The notes below the pieces were generated by a model. The model was not told the DNA's origin. It saw only the letters and a program-made list of their open reading frames with translations, and did no database searches. This document shows, piece by piece, positions 5,544-12,232 of a DNA stretch of 14,460 nucleotides. The first letter of the stretch is position 1, and each line of letters starts with the position of its first letter. A program made the translations under genes and the position numbers. The DNA is from Acidimicrobiia bacterium (GTDB lineage Bacteria; Actinomycetota; Acidimicrobiia; IMCC26256; BP-133). The stretch is taken from assembly GCA_025923175.1 (NCBI GenBank), contig JAICGL010000033.1, forward strand, positions 1 to 14,460. Reading direction: 5' to 3'.

Positions 5544-8500
5544 CTATCCGAGGATGAAGTACTTGGCTTCGGGGTGGTGGACGACGATGGCCGAGGTTGA
5601 CTGCTCCGGGTGGAGCTGGAACTCCTCGGAAACCGTCACCCCGATGCGGCCGATCTCCAGCAGCTCGGCCACCTTGACCTGGTCGTCGAGCTCGGGGCAG
5701 GCGGGGTAGCCCCAGGAGTAGCGGGACCCCCGGTACTGCTGCTTGAACAGGCCGCCGAGCGTCGGCCCGTCCTCGTCGGCGAAGCCCCACTCCTCCCTGA
5801 TGCGGCGGTGCCAGTACTCGGCCAGCGCCTCGGCCATCTCCACCGATAGGCCGTGGAAGTGGAGGTAGTCCTGGTACTTGTTGGCGGCGAACAGCTCGGC
5901 CGCGTGGGCCGAGGCGACGTCGCTCATCGTCACCACGTGGAAGGCGGCGTAGTCGGCCTCCCCTGAGGCGGCCGAACGGAAGAAGTCGGCGATCGACTGC
6001 CACGGCTCCTTGCGCTGGCGGGGGAAGTTGAACCGCACCCGTTCCTCGGTGCGGTTGTCGTCGGTCCACACGATGAGGTCGTTGCCGTCGGCATTGACGG
6101 GGAAGTAGCCCCAGGCGACGGCCGGCACCAGCGTGACGCCCTCCTTGGCCTTGGCCACCTCGGCCCGCAGCGTCGGGCGGATCCGGGCCTTGAACTCCTC
6201 GTCGCTCTCGCCGCCCTGGGGTCGGTACTGCCACTGGTTGCGGAAGAGCGCCGTCTCGTTGAGGTAGGCGGCGATGTCGTCGAGCGGGACGCCCTTGGCC
6301 ACCCGGGAGCCGAGGAACGGCGGCTTGAAGACGGGGTTGTCGTCGGCCACCGCAGAGCGTGCAGGAATCGAGGCCGGGTCGACCTCCTCGGTGGCGCGCT
6401 GCGACTTGCGGGGCGGCAGCACCCGCCCGCCCGGCGCCCGGCCGAAGTCGGGGTCGAGGTTGCCGCTGCGCTTGCCCTCGATGAGGGTCTCCATGGTGCG
6501 CAGCCCCTCGAAGGCGTCCTTCCCGTAGAAGAGCCGGCCCTTGTAGACCTCCCGCAGATCACGTTCCACGTAGCTGCGGGTCAGGGCCACACCGCCGAGC
6601 AGCACCGGGATCTTCTCGAGGCCGAGCGAGTTCAGTTCCTCGAGGTTCTCGCGCATGATCAGCGTGCTCTTGACGAGGAGCCCGCTCATGCCGACGGCGT
6701 CGGCCTTGAACTCCTCGACCGCGTCGACGAACGCGGAGATCGGCACCTTGATCCCGAGGTTGCGTACCTCGTAGCCGTTGTTGGTCAGGATGATGTCGAC
6801 CAGGTTCTTGCCGATGTCGTGCACGTCGCCCTTCACCGTGCCGAGCACGACCCGGCCCTTGCCGCCGGCGTCGGCCTTCTCCATGTGCGGCTCGAGGTAG
6901 GCCACGGCCGTCTTCATCGTCTCGGCCGACTGCAGCACGAACGGCAGCTGCATCTCTCCGGAGGCGAACAGGTCACCGACGACCTTCATCCCGTCGAGCA
7001 GGACGTCGTTGATGATCGACAGCGCGGGCCGCCCGCCGGTCAGCGACTCGTCGAGATCGGCCTCGAGGCCGTCGCGCTCGCCGTCGATGATGCGGGCCTT
7101 GAGCCGCTCCTCGACCGACCAGCCCGACCGGTCCTCCCGCTCCACCGCTCCCGCCTCGACGTCGGCGAAGGCGGCGATGAGCTCGTGCAGCGGGTCATAG
7201 CCCGGTCGGCGCCGGTCGTAGATCAGGTCGAGGCACAGCTCACGGGCCCGCTCGTCGACACGGTGCAGCGGCAGGATACGGGCGGAATTGACGATGGCCG
7301 AGTCGAGACCGGCCTCGACGCACTCGTGGAGGAACATCGAGTTGAGCACCTGGCGGATGGCCGGGCTGAGCCCGAAGCTGACGTTGGAGACCCCAAGACA
7401 GGTGTAGACGCCGGGCAGCTCCGCCTTGATGCGGCGGATGGCTTCGATGGTCTCCATGGCGTCGCGCCGCAGGTCCTCCTGGCCGGCGCCCAGGGGGAAG
7501 GTGAGGGCGTCGAAGATCAGGTCGCCCGGCTCGAGGCCGTACTCGTTCACGGCCAGGTCGTGGATCCGCTTAGCCACCCGCACCTTCCAGTCGGCGGTAC
7601 GGGCCTGGCCCTCCTCGTCGATGGTGAGGCAGATGACGGCGGCGCCGTACTCCCGGGCCAGGGCGAAGACCCGGTCGCAGCGGGAGCCGGGCGCCTGCCC
7701 GTCCTCCAGGTTGGCGGAGTTGAGCAGTGCCCGGCCGCCGATGTGCTGCAGGCCGGCCTCCATGACGGGCGGCTCGGTGGAGTCGAGCACCAGCGGCAGG
7801 GCGGCGGCGGTGGCGAAACGCCCGGCGATCTCGTGCATGTCGGCGACACCGTCGCGGCCGACGTAGTCGACGCAGACGTCGAGGACGTGGGCTCCTTCCT
7901 TCACCTGCTCCTTGGCCATCTGCACGCAGGTGTCCCAGTCGCGAGCCAGCATCGCCTCCTTGAACTTCCTGGAGCCGTTGGCGTTGGTCCGCTCGCCGAT
8001 CGTCAGGTAGGCGGTGTCCTGGTCGAACGGGACGGCGGTGTAGATCGACGAGCAACCGGGTTCCACCACCGGCTCGCGCCGTACGGGCTCCCGTCCCCAG
8101 ACCGTCTCCACAACCCGGCGGAGGTGTTCGGTCGTCGTGCCGCAGCAGCCGCCGACGACGTTGATGCCGAGCTCGGCCGTGAAGCGGTCGTGCGCCGCCG
8201 CCAGCTCGTCGGGCGTCAGGTCGTAGTGGGTGGCGCCGTCGACGATCGACGGCAGCCCGGCGTTGGGCAGGCACGACAGGAACGTGCGGGACTGGCGCGA
8301 CAGGTGGCGCAGGTGCTCGGTCATCTCCCGCGGCCCAGTGGCGCAGTTGAGGCCGATGACGTCGGGCTTGAGCGCCTCCATTGCCGTGAGCGCGGCGCCG
8401 ATCTCGGAGCCGACCAGCATCCGGCCGGTCGTCTCCATCGTCACCTGCACCATGAGCGGCAGATCTTTCCCGGCCTTGGCCATGGCCCGCCGGCAGGCGA

Positions 8501-9014
8501 TGATCGCCGCCTTGGCCTGGAGGAGGTCGTAGACCGTCTCGACCAGCAGGATGTCGACGCCGCCGGCCAGCAAACCGGCAACCTGGTCCTCGTAGCCGTT
8601 GCGGAGCGTGACGAAGTCGATCTGACCCAGCGAGGGCAGCTTCGTGCCCGGGCCGATCGACCCGACGACCCAGCGGGGCCGGTCGGGTGTCGAGTAGCCC
8701 GACGCCACCTCCCTGGCGATCCGGGCCGCCGCCTCGTTGAGCTCGAAGGTGCGATCGGCGATGCCGTACTCGGTCAGCACCAGCGGGAAGGCGCCAAAGG
8801 TGTCGGTCTCGACGGCGTCGACCCCCACCTCGAAGAAGCTCCGGTGCAGCTCGGCGATGACCGCCGGCCGGGTCACAGGCAGGATCTCGTTGCAGCCTTC
8901 GAGCGTCGCGCCGCCGAAATCCTCGGGACCGAGATCGAGAGCCTGGAGATTGGTGCCGGTGGCGCCGTCGAAGACGACGACACGTTCGCGCAGCGTGTCG
9001 AGAAAGGACCCCAT
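5544..9014 (-). CDS. metH: Cobalamin-dependent methionine synthase
   Basis: A 1156-residue enzyme that transfers a methyl group from 5-methyltetrahydrofolate to homocysteine via cob(I)alamin, making methionine in the cytoplasm. All four modules are present. The homocysteine domain (about 1-310) has zinc ligands C224 (GLNCATG), C290 and C291 (GGCCGT). The pterin-binding domain begins at TIGERTNANGSRKFKEA (338-354) and runs to about 600. The cap and cobalamin domains (about 635-850) carry D730-V-H732-D-I-G735 (lower-axial histidine H732), GMSGLLVKS and LLGGVAL. The AdoMet reactivation domain (about 900-1156) has R1098-x3-G-Y-P-A-C-P. No key residue is missing and length is normal. The start at 9014 gives MGSFLDTLRERVVVFDGATG, matching family N-termini; there is no clear SD site, and TAGCCT lies 10 nt upstream, suggesting a leaderless mRNA. 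No cobalamin riboswitch is seen in the short upstream region. Confidence 0.97.
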   Translation of the reverse strand: MGSFLDTLRERVVVFDGATGTNLQALDLGPEDFGGATLEGCNEILPVTRPAVIAELHRSFFEVGVDAVETDTFGAFPLVLTEYGIADRTFELNEAAARIAREVASGYSTPDRPRWVVGSIGPGTKLPSLGQIDFVTLRNGYEDQVAGLLAGGVDILLVETVYDLLQAKAAIIACRRAMAKAGKDLPLMVQVTMETTGRMLVGSEIGAALTAMEALKPDVIGLNCATGPREMTEHLRHLSRQSRTFLSCLPNAGLPSIVDGATHYDLTPDELAAAHDRFTAELGINVVGGCCGTTTEHLRRVVETVWGREPVRREPVVEPGCSSIYTAVPFDQDTAYLTIGERTNANGSRKFKEAMLARDWDTCVQMAKEQVKEGAHVLDVCVDYVGRDGVADMHEIAGRFATAAALPLVLDSTEPPVMEAGLQHIGGRALLNSANLEDGQAPGSRCDRVFALAREYGAAVICLTIDEEGQARTADWKVRVAKRIHDLAVNEYGLEPGDLIFDALTFPLGAGQEDLRRDAMETIEAIRRIKAELPGVYTCLGVSNVSFGLSPAIRQVLNSMFLHECVEAGLDSAIVNSARILPLHRVDERARELCLDLIYDRRRPGYDPLHELIAAFADVEAGAVEREDRSGWSVEERLKARIIDGERDGLEADLDESLTGGRPALSIINDVLLDGMKVVGDLFASGEMQLPFVLQSAETMKTAVAYLEPHMEKADAGGKGRVVLGTVKGDVHDIGKNLVDIILTNNGYEVRNLGIKVPISAFVDAVEEFKADAVGMSGLLVKSTLIMRENLEELNSLGLEKIPVLLGGVALTRSYVERDLREVYKGRLFYGKDAFEGLRTMETLIEGKRSGNLDPDFGRAPGGRVLPPRKSQRATEEVDPASIPARSAVADDNPVFKPPFLGSRVAKGVPLDDIAAYLNETALFRNQWQYRPQGGESDEEFKARIRPTLRAEVAKAKEGVTLVPAVAWGYFPVNADGNDLIVWTDDNRTEERVRFNFPRQRKEPWQSIADFFRSAASGEADYAAFHVVTMSDVASAHAAELFAANKYQDYLHFHGLSVEMAEALAEYWHRRIREEWGFADEDGPTLGGLFKQQYRGSRYSWGYPACPELDDQVKVAELLEIGRIGVTVSEEFQLHPEQSTSAIVVHHPEAKYFILG

Positions 9015-9024
9015 GGTCCGCTCA

Positions 9025-9030
9025 AGGCTA
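9025..9030 (-). promoter_or_regulatory. Candidate -10 box of metH
   Basis: On the minus strand TAGCCT (9030 down to 9025) matches TANNNT and leaves 10 nt to the metH ATG. No good -35 is seen 16-19 nt further up. Together with the lack of an SD site this fits a leaderless transcript. Confidence 0.35.
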
Positions 9031-9054
9031 CCGGAGGGTCTCTGAAATTCTGGA

Positions 9055-9070
9055 CCCGATCAGGATCGGG
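9055..9070. promoter_or_regulatory. Palindrome between metH and the adenosyltransferase gene
   Basis: CCCGATC (9055-9061) and GATCGGG (9064-9070) are perfect inverted copies 2 bp apart, close to the middle of the 101-bp divergent region. A partial third copy, GATCGCTCGGG, follows at 9070-9080. Its position, about 25 bp upstream of the metH -10 and 30 bp upstream of the candidate -10 on the other strand, suits an operator for one regulator controlling both genes. No regulator gene is next to it. Confidence 0.4.
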
Positions 9071-9099
9071 ATCGCTCGGGGGAGGCAGGTGAAGCCCCC

Positions 9100-9105
9100 T
9101 AGACT
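9100..9105 (+). promoter_or_regulatory. Candidate -10 box of the adenosyltransferase gene
   Basis: TAGACT fits TANNNT and lies 10 nt before the ATG at 9116. No clear -35 is visible. An alternative is translation from GTG 9089 with GGGGGAGG at 9078-9085 as ribosome-binding site, in which case this box would be inside the gene. Confidence 0.35.
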
Positions 9106-9115
9106 CCCAGTCCGC

Positions 9116-9667
9116 ATGAAGGTCTACACACGCAAGGGCGACGACGGCACCACCGGCCTGCTGTACGGGACACGCGTCGGGAAGGACTCCGCCGGCCCGT
9201 CCGCCTACGGGGAGGTCGACGAGGCGGTGTCCGCTCTCGGGTTGGCGCGGGCCGAGACCGAGGCCGGTTCGGAGCTCAATGACCTGCTCGTGCGGCTGCA
9301 GCGGGAGCTGTTCGTGGCCGGCGCCGAGCTGGCCACGGCACCGGAGAACCGCTCCAAGCTGGCGCCCGGCGTGTCGCTCGTGACCGCCGACATGGTCTCC
9401 GCCCTGGAGCCGATCATTGACGACGTCACCTCCCGTTACGACCCGCCCCAGGAGTTCGTGCTGCCCGGCGAGAACCGGGTGGCCGCCGCCCTCGACCTCG
9501 CCCGGTGCGTCGTGCGCCGGGCCGAACGGGCGTCGGTGGCCGCCACCCGCGACGGCTGGCTGGATCCCGCCGCCAGCCACGTCGTGCCCTACCTCAACCG
9601 CCTGGCCGATCTCGTCTACACGCTGGCCCGCTGGCAAGAGGGCGAATGGCGCCCCGTCCGCACCTAG
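9116..9667 (+). CDS. PduO-type ATP:cob(I)alamin adenosyltransferase
   Basis: A 183-residue enzyme that transfers adenosyl from ATP to cob(I)alamin (or cob(I)yrinic acid a,c-diamide) to give the coenzyme B12 form. PduO-type motifs are in order: the ATP-binding N-terminus YTRKGDDGTTGLLYG (4-18), the helix AYGEVDEAVSALGLARA, FVLPGENR in the middle, the arginine-rich CVVRRAERA, and YLNRLADLVYTLAR near the end. The family acts as a cytoplasmic trimer. Length is normal. The start at 9116 matches family N-termini (M-K-V-Y-T); an in-frame GTG at 9089 with a closer SD site would add nine residues and cannot be excluded. It diverges from metH, which also uses cob(I)alamin, and is followed after 35 bp by pepA, probably in the same transcript. 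Confidence 0.93.
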   Translation: MKVYTRKGDDGTTGLLYGTRVGKDSAGPSAYGEVDEAVSALGLARAETEAGSELNDLLVRLQRELFVAGAELATAPENRSKLAPGVSLVTADMVSALEPIIDDVTSRYDPPQEFVLPGENRVAAALDLARCVVRRAERASVAATRDGWLDPAASHVVPYLNRLADLVYTLARWQEGEWRPVRT

Positions 9668-9702
9668 CCCAGCGCGCCCGCCCCGCAGGAAGGAGCCCCC
9701 CG

Positions 9703-11208
9703 ATGCCGATCACCGCCAGTCTCTCCAGCAGCGCCCCGGCCAAGGTCAACGCCGACGTCCTCGCCGTCCCGGTCTTCGCCGGGCGGGTGCTCGGCCCCGG
9801 CGGCAAGGCAGTGGACGCCGCCGCCGGCGGGACGCTCGACGCCTTCATGACCGAGGCCGGCTTCGAGGGCAAGGCCGAGGAGACGCTGGCCGTGCCGGCC
9901 GGCAAGCTCAACGCAAAGGCCGTCCTGCTCGTCGGCGTGGGCGACAAGAAGGCCGTCTCGGTCAACGGGCTGCGCCGGGCGGCCGCGGCGGTGGTGCGCC
10001 GCAGCCCCAAGGCCAAGACCATCGCCACCACGCTGCTCGACACCGTCCCGCCGGGTGGCGACCGGATCGGGGCCGCCCAGGCCGTGGCCGAAGGGGCGGC
10101 GCTCGGCGCCTACAAGTTCCTCCGCTACAAGAAGGGCGACGCCCCGGCGCTCGAGAAGCTGACGCTGCTCGGCAAGAAGGACGACAAGATCGCCCAGGCC
10201 CTCGACCGCGGGGTGGCAGTGGCCGGTGCGGTCGCCCTGGCCCGCGACCTGGTCAACGAACCGGCCGGGGCCATGACCCCGTCGCAGCTCGCCGAGGAGG
10301 CCCGGCGGGCGGCCGAGGACGGTGGCCTCGACATCGAGGTCCTCGACGAGGTGGAGATCGCCAACCAGGGCCTCGGCGGGCTCCTCGGCGTGTCGCTCGG
10401 CTCCGATCAGCCGCCCCGGCTGGTGAAGCTGACCTACACCCCGAAGGGGAAGGTTGCCGGTACGGTCGCCCTCGTCGGCAAGGGCATCACCTTCGATTCC
10501 GGCGGCCTGTCGCTCAAGACCGCTGATGGCATGGAGACGATGAAGACCGACATGTCGGGGGCGGCGGCCGTGATCGGGGCGATGTCGGTTCTCCGGGCGG
10601 CCGGTGTGCAGACCAAGGTCATCGCCTTCGTGCCGACGACCGAGAACATGCCGGGAGGCCGGGCGATCAAGCCCGGCGACGTTCTCAAGATCCGCAACGG
10701 CAAGACGGTCGAGGTGCTCAACACCGACGCCGAGGGGCGCCTCATCCTGGCCGACGGCCTGTCATTGGCCGCCGAGGAGAAGCCTGACGCCGTCATCGAC
10801 CTGGCGACCCTCACCGGCGCCTGCGTGGTCGCCCTCGGGATGAAGATCGCGGGGTTGATGGGCAACGACGACCCCTGGATCGGCCAGGTGCGCGACGCCG
10901 CCGAGCGGGCCGGCGAGTCGGTCTGGCACCTGCCGCTTCCCCAGGAGTACCGCAAGGATCTCGACTCCGAGATCGCCGACCTGAAGAACATCACGGGTGG
11001 TCGCGGCGGCGGGGCGCTCACCGCCGGTCTGTTCCTGTCGGAGTTCACCGGCGACATTCCCTGGGTCCACCTCGACATCGCCGGCCCGGCCCGGGCGTCG
11101 GGCGACGACGGCTACATCGCCAAGGGCGGCACCGGCTTCGGAGTCCGCACCCTGGTCGAGGTGCTCTCCACCTTCGAGAAACCCAAGGCGGGCGCGGGCA
11201 AGAAGTAA
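9703..11208 (+). CDS. pepA: Leucyl aminopeptidase (M17 family)
   Basis: A 501-residue cytoplasmic metalloexopeptidase that removes N-terminal residues, especially Leu, from peptides. The M17 signature NTDAEGRLILAD is at 340-351. Metal-site residues are K260 and D265 (VGKGITFDSGG), D283 (MKTDMSGAAAV), and D342 and E344; the catalytic residues K272 and R346 are also present. The residue numbering runs ten behind E. coli PepA as I remember it, so the active site looks intact. The N-terminal macro-like domain (about 1-165) is less conserved, as usual. The ATG at 9703 has a strong site AAGGAG (9690-9695) 7 nt upstream. Enzymes of this family form hexamers, and in some bacteria PepA also binds DNA; nothing here shows that. 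The C-terminal tail is Lys/Gly rich. Confidence 0.96.
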   Translation: MPITASLSSSAPAKVNADVLAVPVFAGRVLGPGGKAVDAAAGGTLDAFMTEAGFEGKAEETLAVPAGKLNAKAVLLVGVGDKKAVSVNGLRRAAAAVVRRSPKAKTIATTLLDTVPPGGDRIGAAQAVAEGAALGAYKFLRYKKGDAPALEKLTLLGKKDDKIAQALDRGVAVAGAVALARDLVNEPAGAMTPSQLAEEARRAAEDGGLDIEVLDEVEIANQGLGGLLGVSLGSDQPPRLVKLTYTPKGKVAGTVALVGKGITFDSGGLSLKTADGMETMKTDMSGAAAVIGAMSVLRAAGVQTKVIAFVPTTENMPGGRAIKPGDVLKIRNGKTVEVLNTDAEGRLILADGLSLAAEEKPDAVIDLATLTGACVVALGMKIAGLMGNDDPWIGQVRDAAERAGESVWHLPLPQEYRKDLDSEIADLKNITGGRGGGALTAGLFLSEFTGDIPWVHLDIAGPARASGDDGYIAKGGTGFGVRTLVEVLSTFEKPKAGAGKK

Positions 11209-11220
11209 CCTTTCCTAACG

Positions 11221-11249
11221 TTCGCACCCGCCCCGGGGGCGCCTACCGC
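11221..11249 (+). promoter_or_regulatory. Candidate promoter of the TauE/SafE gene
   Basis: TTCGCA (11221-11226) and TACCGC (11244-11249) are separated by 17 bp, and 11 nt separate the -10 from the ATG at 11261. The -10 lacks the final T (the T follows one base later). The spacer contains the palindrome CGCCCCGGGGGCG. The gene has no SD site, so a leaderless mRNA is possible. Confidence 0.3.
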
Positions 11250-11260
11250 TTGCTCTTGGG

Positions 11261-12181
11261 ATGGCCAACGAAGTCGTACTCGTCGCAGTCGGCTGCCTGA
11301 CCGGCGTTCTCGCCGGGATGCTCGGCGCCGGGGGCGGATTCGCCACCGTCGCGCTGCTGTTGGCGGCCGATGTCAACCCCCACGTGGCGATCGGCACCGC
11401 GCTCGTCTATCTGATGGTCATGGGCGGCTGGGGCACGTTCATGCACGTCCACCTGCGGTCCGTCGACCGGCGACTGGCCCTCGTCATCGGCTCGTCGGCG
11501 GCCGCCTTCGCGCTGGTCGGGGCACAGGTGGCCGAGGCGCTCGAGGGCCGCGATCTCGTGCTGGCGCTGGCGCTGTTCACAGCCGCCGTCTCCGGGGTCT
11601 CGTTGGCCTGGCCGCAGAGCCGCCGCCCGATCGATCTGCCCGTCGATCTCGCCGAGGACGACGAGGAACTCGAGGAGCTGGAGGAGCCGCCCGCCGCGGC
11701 GCCGACCCGCTTCCCCGGCAGGCCGATCCGGGAAGCACTGCGGCCCGTCGCCACTCCGGCACCGGCCGAGGCTGGGGAGCCTCACCTGCCTCCCCCGAGG
11801 CATGCCTCGGACCAGCCGCTGGCCGGCGCCGCGATCGGTGGTTCGTTCATCGGCCTCCTGAAAGGCCTCTTCGGAGTCGGCGGAGCGTTCCTCATCGTCC
11901 CCGTGATGTCTCGCGTCGGACGGGTCCGCCGGGAAGTAGCCGTCGGAAGTTCCCTGTTCGCCATTCTGGTGGCCAGCCTCGTGGCCGCCGTCCGCCACAC
12001 CACGCTGGGCAACGTCGACGGGAGCGACCTCCTGGCGCTCGTTCCCGGCGGCCTGTTCGGCTCGTTCGTCGGAGCGCGGGCGGCGCGGTCGATGTCACCG
12101 GCCGCGATCCGGCGCGTCTTCCTGGCCGTGATGCTGGCGTCGACGGTGTATCTGGTGCTGTTCCGCTCCGCCTATTCCTGA
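11261..12181 (+). CDS. TauE/SafE family permease (sulfite/organosulfonate exporter family)
   Basis: A 306-residue membrane transporter made of two inverted-repeat-like halves, each opening with the family motif: GCLTGVLAGMLGAGGGF (11-27) and GSFIGLLKGLFGVGGAF (194-210). Hydrophobic segments follow each motif, ending VFLAVMLASTVYLVLF. Family members move sulfite, sulfoacetate, taurine-derived anions or other small organic anions; the substrate here is not evident. The halves are joined by an unusually long hydrophilic linker, about residues 120-186, with an acidic cluster AEDDEELEELEE (131-142) and a Pro/Ala-rich stretch, predicted to be disordered. The ATG at 11261 has no SD site. The gene starts 52 bp after pepA and may be read through from it or from its own promoter. 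No sulfur-metabolism gene is adjacent. Confidence 0.88.
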   Translation: MANEVVLVAVGCLTGVLAGMLGAGGGFATVALLLAADVNPHVAIGTALVYLMVMGGWGTFMHVHLRSVDRRLALVIGSSAAAFALVGAQVAEALEGRDLVLALALFTAAVSGVSLAWPQSRRPIDLPVDLAEDDEELEELEEPPAAAPTRFPGRPIREALRPVATPAPAEAGEPHLPPPRHASDQPLAGAAIGGSFIGLLKGLFGVGGAFLIVPVMSRVGRVRREVAVGSSLFAILVASLVAAVRHTTLGNVDGSDLLALVPGGLFGSFVGARAARSMSPAAIRRVFLAVMLASTVYLVLFRSAYS

Positions 12182-12232
12182 CCGCTTCTCCCAGATGGGC
12201 CCATTGTCCCGTTCGGGAGGTGAGGTCCGGGC

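Noticed and set aside
5020..6234. 404-codon minus-strand open frame overlapping the end of metH and three plus-strand genes
   Set aside because: It runs in another frame across metH and through the convergent terminator, and its composition is Arg/Gly/Pro rich with no motif.
6819..9092. 757-codon open frame on the plus strand opposite metH
   Set aside because: It is the mirror of a highly conserved gene whose G/C-biased third positions suppress stop codons in the opposite frame. Its translation is low-complexity (Gly, Val, Asp, Arg, His) and matches no family I know.
9015..9115. Cobalamin riboswitch upstream of metH or the adenosyltransferase
   Set aside because: The whole gap is about 100 bp, too short for a riboswitch of roughly 200 nt, and I see no B12-box-like sequence.
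9505..9702. Earlier in-frame start for pepA inside the adenosyltransferase gene
   Set aside because: The upstream part is an alternate-frame reading of the adenosyltransferase. ATG 9703 has a strong AAGGAG and matches the usual length of the family.
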